DNA of 64,000 nt from Sphingomonas sp. JUb134 (GCF_004341505.2 NZ_SLYP02000001.1:1189001-1253000), one strand, 5' to 3'. Positions 27,981-37,590 are shown, counted from the first letter of the stretch. Numbers and translations are program-made. Notes: generated by a model not told the origin, from the letters alone.

Positions 27981-29285
27981 ATGGCACCGGCGCAGCTGAG
28001 TGTGATCTTCTTTTTGCAATTGTTCGCGATCGTCGCGGTCTCCCGCGGCGTGGGCTGGCTTGCCCGGCGCTACCTGGGACAGCCGCAGGTCGTGGGGGAG
28101 ATGATCGCGGGGGTCATCCTGGGCCCGTCGCTGTTCGGCCTGCTCGCGCCCGATCTCCAGGAGATGCTGTTCCCCAAGGAGGCGCGCGGCATCCTCTACG
28201 CCGGCGCGCAGCTGGGCGTCGGGCTCTACATGTTCCTGGTCGGGCTGGGCTTCCGCGCCGATCACTTCCGCAGCAATGCCGGCAGTGCGGCCGCGGTGTC
28301 GCTGTCCGGCATGGCGGCCCCGTTCCTGGTGGCGGTGGCGATCACGCCCTGGCTGGTCGGCATCCCCGGCCTGTTCACGCCCAGCGTCACGCAGATGCAG
28401 GCGACGCTGTTCATGGGCGCGTGCATTGCGATCACCGCCTTTCCGATGCTGGCGCGCATCATCCACGAGCGCGGGCTTTCGGGCACCCCGCTCGGCACCC
28501 TCTCGCTGTCTGCGGGCGCGATCGACGATGCGGGTGCCTGGACGGTGCTGGCGGTGGTGCTCGCGACCTTCGGCGACGGCCCGATGGTGGCGGTGAAGGC
28601 GATCGGTGGCGCGATCCTGTTCGCGGTGGTGGTGCTCGGCCTGGGGCCGCGCCTGCTGGCGCCGCTCGGCCGCCGGGCGGAAGCGCGCGGCGGGATCGCG
28701 CAAGGCGACCTGGCGATCGCGCTGATGCTGTTCCTGGGCGCCGCCTTCGCGATGGACGCGGTGGGCATGCACGCGGTGTTCGGCGGCTTCCTGCTGGGCG
28801 TGGTCATGCCGCGCGGCGTCTTTGCCGAGGGGCTGCGCCGCCAGCTGGAGCCGGTGACGGTGGTGCTGCTGCTGCCGATGTTCTTCGCCTTCTCCGGCCT
28901 CAACACCCAGCTGACGCTGGTCGACAACCTGGGCCTGCTGGGCGTCACGCTCGCGATCCTGGCCGCGTCGGTGCTGGCCAAGGGCGGCGCCTGCTGGGCG
29001 GCGGCGCGGCTGACCGGGCAGGATAATCCGACCGCGCTCGGCATCGGCGCGCTGATGAACGCGCGCGGGCTGATGGAGCTGATCATCATCAACATCGGGC
29101 TGCAGCGCGGCATCATCGGCCCGGCGCTGTTCTCGATCCTGGTGCTGATGGCGATCCTGACGACGCTGATGGCGTCGCCGCTGTTCGAGCTGGTCTATGG
29201 CCGCCGCGCGCGCAGCACCGGCGCGCTGGGTACACTCTCGGAGGAAGAGGGCATCAGCGCGCGCGAGGCGGTCGCCGCGCGCTGA
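27981..29285 (+). CDS. CPA2-family cation:proton antiporter
   Basis: 434 residues from the ATG at 27981, with a very G-rich ribosome binding site (GGGGGGAGGGG at 27966-27976). Twelve or so membrane segments; Kef/NhaS-type motifs include GQPQVVGEMIAGVILGPSL, TAFPMLARII, SAGAIDDAGAW (the conserved Asp pair region), FGGFLLGVVMPRG and ALLMNARGLMELI-like sequence near 29050. There is no RCK/TrkA-N domain at the C-terminus, so it is an ungated-type exchanger of Na+ or K+ for protons. The purine-rich leader is notable because it could pair with the C-rich RNA loop described at 40880. Confidence 0.92.
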   Translation: MAPAQLSVIFFLQLFAIVAVSRGVGWLARRYLGQPQVVGEMIAGVILGPSLFGLLAPDLQEMLFPKEARGILYAGAQLGVGLYMFLVGLGFRADHFRSNAGSAAAVSLSGMAAPFLVAVAITPWLVGIPGLFTPSVTQMQATLFMGACIAITAFPMLARIIHERGLSGTPLGTLSLSAGAIDDAGAWTVLAVVLATFGDGPMVAVKAIGGAILFAVVVLGLGPRLLAPLGRRAEARGGIAQGDLAIALMLFLGAAFAMDAVGMHAVFGGFLLGVVMPRGVFAEGLRRQLEPVTVVLLLPMFFAFSGLNTQLTLVDNLGLLGVTLAILAASVLAKGGACWAAARLTGQDNPTALGIGALMNARGLMELIIINIGLQRGIIGPALFSILVLMAILTTLMASPLFELVYGRRARSTGALGTLSEEEGISAREAVAAR

Positions 29286-29291
29286 TCCCGG

Positions 29292-29696
29292 TCACGGCCG
29301 GGGGGCGGTGGCGTCCCCCGGCCGGGCACGGGGCGCGAACTCGACAAAGGCGGTCATCGCCGTCCACACGGCCAGGGTGGGCATCAGCTTGGGCGGCAGG
29401 GTGGTGCCCGCGGGGCCGATCAGCGCCACCACCTGCGGCAGGCAGGCGATCCCGACCGCGGTGTAGACGAAATAGACGAACCGCCGCTGGCTCGACGAGA
29501 TGTAGAGGATGCTGATCACGATCGCGGAGCACAGGACCAGCACCAGCGTGAAGTCGGCGGTCTCCAGCGTCTCGGTGCCCGCGAGGACGAAGCCCAGCAC
29601 CGCCCCGAAGAAGATGTTGATCCCGTTCAGATTGGCCCGATATTCCTCGTCGGTCATGCGGGCGCCCTCGAACAGGCGCCTGGCGAGTTTGCGCAT
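29292..29696 (-). CDS. Uncharacterised four-helix membrane protein
   Basis: 134 residues from the ATG at 29696 (the upstream frame contains unlikely Cys/Arg-rich sequence). Cytoplasmic start RKLARRLFEGARMTDEEYRANLNG, then hydrophobic segments NIFFGAVLGFVLAGT, FTLVLVLCSAIVISILYIS, FVYFVYTAVGIACLPQVV and an amphipathic last region. No family is recognised. Convergent with the antiporter (7 bp apart) and divergent from the ATP synthase operon. Confidence 0.7.
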   Translation of the reverse strand: MRKLARRLFEGARMTDEEYRANLNGINIFFGAVLGFVLAGTETLETADFTLVLVLCSAIVISILYISSSQRRFVYFVYTAVGIACLPQVVALIGPAGTTLPPKLMPTLAVWTAMTAFVEFAPRARPGDATAPRP

Positions 29697-29832
29697 GGCT
29701 GGCTCCCCCAATTCCCCTTTGCAGAACATTGCCGGAAGCCGCGGGCTTGGCAACGTGCACGCCACGCGCGCGGGCCTGTTGCAGCGATGCTGCACGCGTG
29801 CCGCAGGAGGCGGTGCAGAACTGTTACAAAGG

Positions 29833-29861
29833 TTGACTTGAAACGCACCCCTTCCTAAACG
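29833..29861 (+). promoter_or_regulatory. Candidate sigma-70 promoter of the Fo operon
   Basis: TTGACT, 17-bp spacer, TAAACG, about 75 bp upstream of atpI. The -35 is a good match and the -10 a poor one, typical of alphaproteobacterial housekeeping promoters. No other promoter-like pair was noted in this gap. Confidence 0.4.
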
Positions 29862-29934
29862 GGCGCCGCCTTGGCGGGGTTGCTCGCCGTACATGCGTTC
29901 CTCCCCCGAACAATGCTTTAGGAGAGGATGGCGC

Positions 29935-30255
29935 ATGGCGGAAAACGGCCCCGGGCAGGACCCTTATGGTTCCGAGGATTCGCGCCTCACGTCGCTGGAA
30001 CAGCGGCTGAAGCAGGCGAATCATGCGGAGGCCGTGCGGACGGGGCGTGCGAAGGCGGGGGTCGATCGGAATTATTCGCTCGGCAACCGCGTGCTCGCGA
30101 CGCTCCTCGGGTCCCTTGTCGGCGGCGCGCTGATCGGCTGGTTGCTAGACCGCTGGTTCGGAACGTCGCCCTGGCTCCTGCTCACGCTGCTTGCCCTTGG
30201 GGTAGGCGCCGGGTTCAGGAACATCATCAAGATTGCTGGCGAGCGCCCGGAATAA
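29935..30255 (+). CDS. atpI: ATP synthase protein I (AtpI/AtpZ-like)
   Basis: 106 residues from the ATG at 29935 (GGAGAGG upstream). Charged N-terminal half, then two membrane helices (VLATLLGSLVGGALIGWLLD and PWLLLTLLALGVGAGF) ending in RNIIKIAGERPE. This is the F0F1-ATPase subunit I/Z family, thought to help c-ring assembly or ion supply. It is the first gene of the Fo operon. Confidence 0.88.
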   Translation: MAENGPGQDPYGSEDSRLTSLEQRLKQANHAEAVRTGRAKAGVDRNYSLGNRVLATLLGSLVGGALIGWLLDRWFGTSPWLLLTLLALGVGAGFRNIIKIAGERPE

Positions 30256-30289
30256 CCGGGCGTTCGTCGTATTGGCGGTTGGAAGAAAC

Positions 30290-31081
30290 GTGGCGCAAGG
30301 CGGATCCAAGATCGACCCGATGCATCAGTTCCTGATCGAACCCGTGTTCGGTCAGAGCTGGAACCTGTTCGGGTATAATATTGCCTTCACCAACTCCGCG
30401 CTGTGGATGGTCGCGACGCTCGTCGTCCTGTGGCTGTTCATGCTCGGCGGCATGAAGGGGCAGACCGTCCCCGGTCGCTGGCAGATGGCGGTGGAGAGCT
30501 TCACCGGCTTCATCGGGAACATGCTGACGGCGAACATCGGGCCGGAGGGCAAGCGCTTCCTGCCGTATGTCTTCTCGCTGTTCATGTTCATCCTGATCGC
30601 GAACATCCTGGGCCTGCTGCCGTTCGGCCTGGTTCCGGGTGTGCATCCGTTCACCGTCACCAGCCACCTGACCGTCACCGGCGTGCTGGCGATCATCAGC
30701 TTCGCGCTGGTGCTGATCGTGGGCTTCTCGCGTCACGGCCTGCACTTCTTCTCGCTGTTCGTGCCGCACGGAACGCCCTGGTGGCTGCTGTGGCTGATCC
30801 CGGTGGTCGAGCTGTTCTCGTTCCTGGTGCGCCCGTTCAGCCTTGGCCTGCGACTGTTCGTCGCGATGACCGCGGGCCACATCCTGCTGAAGGTGCTGGC
30901 GGGCTTCGTGATCAACGGCCTCAATGCAGAGGCCGTGTGGGTCGCGCCGCTGGTGGCCATCCCCAGCTTCATCCTGATGATCGGCATCACCCTGCTCGAG
31001 CTGCTGGTGTGCGCCATCCAGGCTTACGTGTTCGCGCTGTTGACGTCGCTCTACCTGAACGACGCCGTCAACCTGCACTGA
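30290..31081 (+). CDS. atpB: ATP synthase Fo subunit a
   Basis: 263 residues from a GTG at 30290 (GGAAGAAAC upstream), giving an N-terminus GGSKIDPMHQF typical of the group; an ATG is at 30320. Five to six membrane helices, with the conserved proton-path Arg in RPFSLGLRLFVAMTAGH and the C-terminal EAVWVAPL / ELLVCAIQAYVFALL helix. It forms the two proton half-channels against the c ring in the inner membrane. Confidence 0.96.
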   Translation: MAQGGSKIDPMHQFLIEPVFGQSWNLFGYNIAFTNSALWMVATLVVLWLFMLGGMKGQTVPGRWQMAVESFTGFIGNMLTANIGPEGKRFLPYVFSLFMFILIANILGLLPFGLVPGVHPFTVTSHLTVTGVLAIISFALVLIVGFSRHGLHFFSLFVPHGTPWWLLWLIPVVELFSFLVRPFSLGLRLFVAMTAGHILLKVLAGFVINGLNAEAVWVAPLVAIPSFILMIGITLLELLVCAIQAYVFALLTSLYLNDAVNLH

Positions 31082-31118
31082 TCTTTCCAACCAACAGATA
31101 CCCAACAGGAGTTTTATC

Positions 31119-31346
31119 ATGGACGCAGAAGCCGCAAAGCTGCTCGGTGCCGGTCTCGCAGCCATCGGTGCGGGCCTTGCCGCACTCGGCGTGGGCAACG
31201 TCTTCGCCAAGTTCCTCGAAGGCGCGCTGCGCAACCCGGGTGCCGCTGATGGCCAGCAGGGCCGCCTGTTCATCGGCTTCGCCGCCGCCGAGCTTCTGGG
31301 CCTGCTCGCGTTCGTCGTCGCGGTGCTGCTGATCTTCGTCGCGTAA
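31119..31346 (+). CDS. atpE: ATP synthase Fo subunit c
   Basis: 75 residues from the ATG at 31119. Helical hairpin: helix 1 is Gly/Ala-rich (GAGLAAIGAGLAALGVGNV), polar loop EGALRNPGAADGQQGR, and helix 2 carries the ion-binding Glu58 in FAAAELLGLLAFVVAV. The proton-binding residue is Glu with no Na+-binding Gln/Ser pattern, so it is proton-coupled. AGGAG precedes the start. Confidence 0.97.
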   Translation: MDAEAAKLLGAGLAAIGAGLAALGVGNVFAKFLEGALRNPGAADGQQGRLFIGFAAAELLGLLAFVVAVLLIFVA

Positions 31347-31424
31347 CTCCTTTTCGTGACCGGCCGTCGCCCATCCGGGCGGGCGGCCGGTGACGGAAGC
31401 ACACGCGAACGAACGGGAACCACC

Positions 31425-31919
31425 ATGCCGCAAATCGAACAGATCGCTGCGACCTATGCCTCGCAGATCTTCTGGCTGCTGATCGTGTTCGGCCTGATCT
31501 ATTTCGGGATCGGGCGGGGCATGGTGCCGAGGATCCAGGGCACGGTCGAGAAGCGCGACGCGCAGATCGCCGACGACCTCGCCGCCGCTACGCGCGCCGG
31601 CCAGGAAGCCGACGCGACCGAAGAGGCATGGCGCACCCGCATGGCGGAGGCCCGCCAGGCTGCGCTTGCCGAGACCAACGCCGCCAAGGCGAAGGCGACC
31701 GCCGACGCCGCCGAGCGTGCCAAGGCTGCCAATGCCGCCATGCAGGCGCGCCTGGATGCGGCCGAGGTCGAGGTCAACCAGGCCCGTGCGAGCGCGCTCG
31801 CCAGCCTGGAAGACGTTGCGGCTGACGCCGCGCAGGGAATCGTCACCAAGCTGGCGGGCATCGAAGTCAGCCGCGAGGCTGCCGCCGACGCCGTCCGCAA
31901 GGTGGTGACCCATGGCTAA
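31425..31919 (+). CDS. atpF': ATP synthase Fo subunit b' (AtpF')
   Basis: 164 residues from the ATG at 31425. One N-terminal membrane helix (SQIFWLLIVFGLIYFGIG), followed by a long Ala/Glu/Lys/Arg coiled coil to the C-terminus. It is the b' half of the heterodimeric b/b' peripheral stalk found in alphaproteobacteria and phototrophs. Its stop overlaps the start of atpF by 8 bp. Confidence 0.93.
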   Translation: MPQIEQIAATYASQIFWLLIVFGLIYFGIGRGMVPRIQGTVEKRDAQIADDLAAATRAGQEADATEEAWRTRMAEARQAALAETNAAKAKATADAAERAKAANAAMQARLDAAEVEVNQARASALASLEDVAADAAQGIVTKLAGIEVSREAAADAVRKVVTHG

Positions 31920-32571
31920 CGCAAACGGATCGAGCATCGTGGCCGAACGACTGGACCATGCCGCGGCACTGGAGCCGCTGGAAAAGCAGCCGATCCGCGA
32001 GGAAGACGGCCTGTCGCCGGAGCCGATGCACAGCACCGGCGTTGCGGACCAGCATCACGAAGTGAGCCCTACCGCCTGGGGCATGGATTCGACCGGCTGG
32101 GTGGCGGTTGCCGCCCTGCTGACGATCCTGCTGCTGGTGTGGCGGCGTGCGCACAAGGGCATCGCCGGCGTGCTGGACACGCGGATCGCCACGATCCGCA
32201 CCCAGCTCGACGAAGCCAAGCGGCTGCGTGCCGAGGCCGAGGCGCTGAAGGCCGAATATGCGCTCAAGGCGCAGCAGGCCGATGCCGAGGCAGCGGCAAT
32301 GCGCGAGCATGCCCATGCCGAGGCAGCGGCGATCGTCGCCAAGGCCGAGGCGGACGCGCAGGAACTGACCAGCCGTCGCGCCAAGATGGCCGAGGACCGC
32401 ATCGCCGCGGCCGAGCGCCAGGCGATCGCAGAGGTTCGTGCCAAGGCGGCCGATGCGGCTTCCAAGGCGGCGGCGTCGCTGATTGCCGAGCGGCTGGGGG
32501 CCGAGGGCGACCGCGCGCTGATCGACCGTACCATCGCCGGATTGGGCACGGGGCTCGGCCGGCCGCACTGA
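31912..32571 (+). CDS. atpF: ATP synthase Fo subunit b
   Basis: 219 residues from the ATG at 31912. It has a long 58-residue hydrophilic N-terminal extension rich in Glu, Pro and His before the membrane helix (STGWVAVAALLTILLLVWRR), then a 140-residue coiled coil (DEAKRLRAEAEALKAEYALK). The extension is longer than in E. coli b and is usual in this group. F1 subunits are not in the window, as expected for a split alphaproteobacterial ATP synthase. Confidence 0.93.
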   Translation: MANANGSSIVAERLDHAAALEPLEKQPIREEDGLSPEPMHSTGVADQHHEVSPTAWGMDSTGWVAVAALLTILLLVWRRAHKGIAGVLDTRIATIRTQLDEAKRLRAEAEALKAEYALKAQQADAEAAAMREHAHAEAAAIVAKAEADAQELTSRRAKMAEDRIAAAERQAIAEVRAKAADAASKAAASLIAERLGAEGDRALIDRTIAGLGTGLGRPH

Positions 32572-32617
32572 TCGGTAAGACATGGGCGGGGCGCTGAGCC
32601 CTCCCACAGCCTGACAG

Positions 32618-32653
32618 GGGCGCCGCTTCTCGGGTTTCCGGCGGCGCCCTTTT
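32618..32653 (+). terminator. Rho-independent terminator of the Fo operon
   Basis: Perfect stem GGGCGCCGC / GCGGCGCCC with a 14-nt loop, followed by TTTTCCTTTTCC, 47 bp after atpF. The downstream transporter gene therefore starts a separate unit. Confidence 0.85.
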
Positions 32654-32681
32654 CCTTTTCCAGAGCCCAGGAGTGTTTCTC

Positions 32682-33002
32682 ATGGCCTGGATCATCCTGG
32701 GCATCGCCGTCGTCACCGAGATCTGCTGGGCGCTGAGCCTGAAGTGGGCCGGCACGCAGGCGACGATCGCCGCCTCGTCGGTGCCGATCATCCTTTCCTT
32801 CGTGAACATGGGCCTGCTGGCGCTCGCGATGCGCGGCATCCCCGCGGGCACCGCCTATGCGGTGTGGACCGGACTCGGCGCGGTGGGCGTGATCATCGGC
32901 GGCTCGGTGCTGTTCGGCGACCGCATCGGGCCGATGCAGGCGTTCTTCATGGCGCTGATCGTGATCGGCGTGGTCGGCACGAAGCTGTTCGCGCGGGTTT
33001 GA
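32682..33002 (+). CDS. SMR-family transporter, SugE/Gdx-like
   Basis: 106 residues from the ATG at 32682 (an in-frame GTG at 32673; CCAGGAG upstream). Four membrane helices; the essential Glu lies in VVTEICWALSLKWAG, and GIPAGTAYAVWTGLGAVG and GSVLFGDRI match the SugE/Gdx subgroup better than EmrE. Gdx proteins export guanidinium as antiparallel dimers. No guanidine riboswitch (ACGR-loop hairpins) is seen upstream. A more EmrE-like paralogue is at 52635. Confidence 0.88.
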   Translation: MAWIILGIAVVTEICWALSLKWAGTQATIAASSVPIILSFVNMGLLALAMRGIPAGTAYAVWTGLGAVGVIIGGSVLFGDRIGPMQAFFMALIVIGVVGTKLFARV

Positions 33003-33020
33003 GCCTGCGGGGCTAGGAGC

Positions 33021-33108
33021 CGTATCCCCGCGCAGGCGGGATCCAGGGCCAAATAGAACCACTGCAGGTAGCGTGCGGTACCCTGGGCTCGCGCCTTCGC
33101 GGGAGCAC
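33021..33108. repeat. Palindromic repeat family A, copy 3
   Basis: GTATCCCCGCGCAGGCGGGATCCAGGG (in parts) and CCCTGGGCTCGCGCCTTCGC..GGGAGCAC around a diverged core. The core keeps ACTGCAGGTAGC but has lost the AGAGCAACGCC seen in copies 1 and 2, so this is an older or decayed copy. It is followed 30 bp later by a family B element. Confidence 0.8.
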
Positions 33109-33138
33109 GAGAGAGGCGCAACATCCCGCCCCTTGTTT

Positions 33139-33237
33139 GTACCCCGGCGAAGGCCGGGGCCCAGTTGGGGGACAGACGGGAGGGTGCGTGATCTCGCCGA
33201 GGCCTTCCCGACTGGGCCCCGGCCTCCGCCGGGGTAC
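33139..33237. repeat. Palindromic repeat family B, copy 3
   Basis: GTACCCCGGCGAAGGCCGGG..GCCCAGTTGGG and CGACTGGGCCCCGGCCTCCG..CCGGGGTAC, same orientation and length as the 16652 copy (about 99 versus 97 bp), with an unrelated 40-bp middle. Together with family A copy 3 it fills the 311-bp gap before uvrC. Confidence 0.85.
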
Positions 33238-33313
33238 GGCTGGTCGGCGCAAGGCTGAGTTGCTCGACCTCAACGCTAGCGGGGGAGGGTGAGACTCCCT
33301 AGATCGGCACGCA

Positions 33314-35239
33314 ATGTCCGATCCCAATTCTCCCAGCCGATTCAACGAGGAAAAGGCCGCCTACACCGTGCGCGGCGGCACCGATGCGCCCGACCTGGAG
33401 GCGGGCGTCGCGGCCATCCGCAACGTGCTCGCGACGCTGCCGGTGCGGCCGGGCGTGTACCGCATGCAGGATGCGCGCGGCGACGTGCTGTACGTGGGCA
33501 AGGCGCGCGCGCTGAAGAACCGCGTGGCGAACTACACCCAGGTGTCGCGCCTGTCGAAGCGGCTCCAGCGCATGGTGTCGCAGACGCGGTCGATGACGAT
33601 CGTCACGACCAACAACGAGGCCGAGGCGCTGCTGCTCGAGGCGCAGCTGATCAAGCGCTATCGCCCGCCGTACAACGTGTTGCTGCGCGACGACAAAAGC
33701 TTCCCCTTCATCCTGCTGCGCGCCGATCACGACTTCCCGCGCATCCAGAAGCATCGCGGCGCCCGGCGCGCGAAGGGCAACTATTACGGCCCGTTCGCGA
33801 GCGCGGGCTCGGTGACGCAGACGCTCAACGCGCTCCAAAAGCTGTTCCTGCTCAGAAGCTGCACCGACAGCTTCTTCAAGACGCGCGACCGCCCGTGCCT
33901 GCTCCACCAGATCAAGCGCTGTTCGGCGCCCTGCGTGGGCCGGATCGACGAGGCGGGCTATGCCGAGCTGGTGGGCGACGCGAAGGACTTTCTGGCCGGC
34001 AAGTCGACCAAGGTGCAGGCGAAGCTCGGCGAACAGATGACGGCGGCCGCCGAGAACATGGACTTCGAGCTGGCGGCGGTGCTGCGCGACCGGCTGAAGG
34101 CGCTGACCTTCATCCAGGGCAGCCAGGCGATCAACGCCGATGGCGTGGGCGATGCCGACGTGTTCGCACTGGCCTGCAAGGAAGGCACGATCGGCATCCA
34201 GGCCTTCTTCATTCGCGGCGGGCAGAACTGGGGGCATCGCAGCTTCTTCCCGCAGCACACCAGCGACGTGCCCGAGGACGAGGTGCTCGCGAGCTTCCTG
34301 ATGCAGTTCTATGAGGAGGTGCCGCCGCCCCGCAATGTGTTCGTCGACCGCGAGCTTGCCGAGGGCGATCTGCTGGGCGAGGCGCTGGCCGAGCGGGCTG
34401 GGCACAAGGTGGCGCTGTCGGTGCCGCAGCGCGGGCCGCGCCGCCGGCTGCTGGAGCAGGCGACGCGCAATGCGGTCGAGGCGCTCGACCGCCGCAATGC
34501 CGAGTCGACCACCCAGGCCAAGCTGCTGCGCGAGGTCGCCGACCTGTTCGAGCTGCCCGAGCCGCCCGACCGCATCGAAGTCTACGACAACAGCCACATC
34601 CAGGGCACCGCCGCGCTGGGCGCGATGGTGGTTGCGGGGCCGGAGGGCTTCCGCAAGGGCCAGTATCGCAAGTTCAACATCCGCAACAAGGATACGGTGC
34701 CGGGCGACGACTTCGGCATGATGCGCGAGGTGTTCGCCCGCCGCTTCGGCCGTGCGCAGGCGGAGGATCCGGATCGCGATTCGGGCGAGTGGCCGGACCT
34801 GGTGCTGATCGACGGCGGGCGCGGGCAGCTCAACGCCGCGCGCGAAGTGCTGGAGGACCTGGGGATCGAGGACGTGTGCCTGGTCGGCGTCGCCAAGGGC
34901 CCGCACCACGGCCGCGAGGGTCGCGAGGTGTTCCACCTGATGGACGGGCGCGAATTCACCCTGCCGGTCAACGCGCCGGTGCTGTTCTACCTCCAGCGGC
35001 TGCGCGACGAGGTCCACCGCTTCGCGATCGGCGCGCACCGGCAGAAGCGGGCCAAGGCAATGGGCGCGAGCCCGCTGGACGAGGTGCCGGGCATCGGCCC
35101 CGCCCGCAAGAAGGGGCTGCTGATGCACTTCGGCACGGCCAAGGCGGTACGCGGCGCGAGCCTGGCGGACTTGCAGAAGGCGCCGGGCGTGTCGGCCGCG
35201 GTGGCGCAGCAGGTGTACGACTTCTACCACGCGCGCTGA
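33314..35239 (+). CDS. uvrC: UvrC, excinuclease ABC subunit C
   Basis: 641 residues from the ATG at 33314. N-terminal GIY-YIG nuclease domain (RPGVYRMQDARGDVLYVGKA; residues about 42-125), UvrB-binding UVR motif (around 215-250, MDFELAAVLRDRLKAL), RNase-H-like C-terminal nuclease (RIEVYDNSHIQGTAALGAMV; LVLIDGGRGQLNAA) and tandem helix-hairpin-helix (VPGIGPARKKGLLMHFGT). Makes both incisions in nucleotide excision repair. All catalytic motifs are present; the 30-residue N-terminal tail before GIY-YIG is longer than in E. coli. Confidence 0.97.
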   Translation: MSDPNSPSRFNEEKAAYTVRGGTDAPDLEAGVAAIRNVLATLPVRPGVYRMQDARGDVLYVGKARALKNRVANYTQVSRLSKRLQRMVSQTRSMTIVTTNNEAEALLLEAQLIKRYRPPYNVLLRDDKSFPFILLRADHDFPRIQKHRGARRAKGNYYGPFASAGSVTQTLNALQKLFLLRSCTDSFFKTRDRPCLLHQIKRCSAPCVGRIDEAGYAELVGDAKDFLAGKSTKVQAKLGEQMTAAAENMDFELAAVLRDRLKALTFIQGSQAINADGVGDADVFALACKEGTIGIQAFFIRGGQNWGHRSFFPQHTSDVPEDEVLASFLMQFYEEVPPPRNVFVDRELAEGDLLGEALAERAGHKVALSVPQRGPRRRLLEQATRNAVEALDRRNAESTTQAKLLREVADLFELPEPPDRIEVYDNSHIQGTAALGAMVVAGPEGFRKGQYRKFNIRNKDTVPGDDFGMMREVFARRFGRAQAEDPDRDSGEWPDLVLIDGGRGQLNAAREVLEDLGIEDVCLVGVAKGPHHGREGREVFHLMDGREFTLPVNAPVLFYLQRLRDEVHRFAIGAHRQKRAKAMGASPLDEVPGIGPARKKGLLMHFGTAKAVRGASLADLQKAPGVSAAVAQQVYDFYHAR

Positions 35240-35251
35240 GGCGCGCGTGGA

Positions 35252-35491
35252 TCAGTCGTTGGTGAAGCCGACGCCGCCGTTCTTCGGATGGAACGCAGCG
35301 AGCGCGCGCGTGCGGTCCTTCCGTTCGCGTGTCGCCGCCCACTCCCGTTCCGTGCGGCACAGCTTGCGCGGCACGCGCGAGCCGAGCGTCGTCTGCTCGA
35401 CGCAGCGCACAGTTTCGGCGGATGCGGGCGGGGGAGGCGGTGCGGCTTGGGCTTGGCCGGCGGCCAGCAGTGCGAGGGCAGAAAGGATCAT
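35252..35491 (-). CDS. Small secreted protein with a Cys-GSRVPR-Cys-Trp motif (paralogue of 54880)
   Basis: 79 residues from the ATG at 35491. Signal peptide (MILSALALLAAGQAQA, cleavage before APPPPP), then a compact motif RCVEQTTLGSRVPRKLCRTE followed by REW: two Cys 15 residues apart around a basic turn. The same motif occurs in the secreted protein at 54880 (YCAETEVTGSRLPRRQCQTR followed by EDW). The C-terminal tail is unrelated. An EcfG-like promoter (GGAAC-N16-CGTA) lies upstream. Function unknown; the two Cys could form a disulfide in the periplasm. Confidence 0.8.
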   Translation of the reverse strand: MILSALALLAAGQAQAAPPPPPASAETVRCVEQTTLGSRVPRKLCRTEREWAATRERKDRTRALAAFHPKNGGVGFTND

Positions 35492-35540
35492 GCCAGTCTC
35501 CGCATGCGATCGGCCTGCTGATTGCGGGCCAATGCCATTC

Positions 35541-35565
35541 TACGCTGCTCTGCGAGCAGGGTTCC
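35541..35565 (-). promoter_or_regulatory. Possible EcfG-type promoter of the small secreted protein
   Basis: Minus strand GGAAC, 16-bp spacer, CGTA: one mismatch to GGAAC-N16-CGTT. It is 50 bp upstream of the ATG at 35491 and inside the gap after the SDR gene. One match of this quality can occur by chance. Confidence 0.35.
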
Positions 35566-35571
35566 AGCCCC

Positions 35572-36318
35572 TCAGAAGTGCGCGGTGTAGCCGCCGTCGA
35601 CGGCGAGCACCTGGCCGGTGACATAGGATGCCTCCGGTGAGGTCAGGAACAGCACCGGGCCGACGATCTCCTCCGGCCGGCCCCAGCGGCCGAGCGAGGT
35701 GCGGGTGGCGAGATGCGCGGCGATCGCCGGATCGGCGACCATCGCCGCATTGGCTTCCGTTGCGAAGAAGCCGGGGGCGACCGCGTTGACGGTGATGCCG
35801 CGCGGGCCGAGCTCGGCGGCAAGCGCGCGGGTGAGCGCCTCCAGTCCGCCCTTGGACGCGGTGTAGGCGGCGTCGCCGCTGCGGGCGAGCGGCCCGGCGA
35901 TCGAGGTGATGTTGAGGATCCGGCCGCCCGCCGCCATGCCGGGCGCGAGCCGGCGGGCGAGGTCGAACGGCGCGACCAGGTTCACCTCCAGCATGCGGCG
36001 GACCGCGGCACGGTCGAGGTCGGCGAGCGGCCTGCGGTCGCGGTGGCCGGCGTTGTTGATGAGGATGTCGATCGGCGGCAGCGCGTCCACGCACGCGGCG
36101 AGCGCGGCGTCGTCTTCCAGATCGACGACCAGGGGCTCGGCGGAGCCGCCATCCGCGGCAATCGTTGCGGCGAGCGCCTCCAGCGCGGCGCGGCGGCGGC
36201 CCTGGAGGCGGACGTGCACGCCCGTCTGGGCGAGGCCGCGGGCGATCGGCTGCCCCAGGCCGCCCGAAGCCCCCGTCACCAGCGCCGTGCGGCGTCCAAG
36301 CCTGTGGTCCTGTTCCAT
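35572..36318 (-). CDS. SDR-family oxidoreductase, gluconate-5-dehydrogenase-like
   Basis: 248 residues from the ATG at 36318. Classical SDR: cofactor loop TGASGGLGQPIARGL, NNAGHRDRRPL, catalytic Ser in ILNITSIAG, and YTASK with the catalytic Tyr/Lys. The second position after the glycine loop carries Arg residues (QGRRR), favouring NADP(H). NAG-x-R-D-R-R-P-L resembles gluconate 5-dehydrogenases, but SDR substrate specificity cannot be settled from sequence. It follows the Old Yellow Enzyme gene on the same strand, 73 bp apart. Confidence 0.82.
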   Translation of the reverse strand: MEQDHRLGRRTALVTGASGGLGQPIARGLAQTGVHVRLQGRRRAALEALAATIAADGGSAEPLVVDLEDDAALAACVDALPPIDILINNAGHRDRRPLADLDRAAVRRMLEVNLVAPFDLARRLAPGMAAGGRILNITSIAGPLARSGDAAYTASKGGLEALTRALAAELGPRGITVNAVAPGFFATEANAAMVADPAIAAHLATRTSLGRWGRPEEIVGPVLFLTSPEASYVTGQVLAVDGGYTAHF

Positions 36319-36391
36319 GGCGGCGCCATAGCGCGGCCGGGGCGATTGTCGAAGCGCCGGCGCGTCTGCGGGGGACGCGCCGGCGCCGGGA

Positions 36392-37504
<1,113 letters not shown>

Positions 37505-37561
37505 GCGGAGGGGCTCCGTTTGGAAACAGGAGCTGCTCAGGTATACACCGCAAGACGAAGG

Positions 37562-37586
37562 TCAATACCGTACCGAGCGGTATTGA
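37562..37586. promoter_or_regulatory. Perfect palindromic operator upstream of the Old Yellow Enzyme
   Basis: TCAATACCG-TACCGAG-CGGTATTGA, 9-bp perfect arms, in the style of TetR-family operators. On the minus strand its end supplies ATTGACC, a -35-like box, with TATACC about 14 bp further on, so a bound repressor would occlude the promoter of the gene at 36392. No complete regulator gene adjoins it. Confidence 0.7.
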
Positions 37587-37590
37587 AGGC

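Noticed and set aside
32572..32681. Guanidine riboswitch upstream of the SugE/Gdx-like gene
   Set aside because: The only structure is the Fo-operon terminator; no ACGR tetraloops or ykkC-type layout is visible.
33299..35230. 643-codon minus-strand frame
   Set aside because: Exact antisense of uvrC, whose domains are complete on the plus strand.
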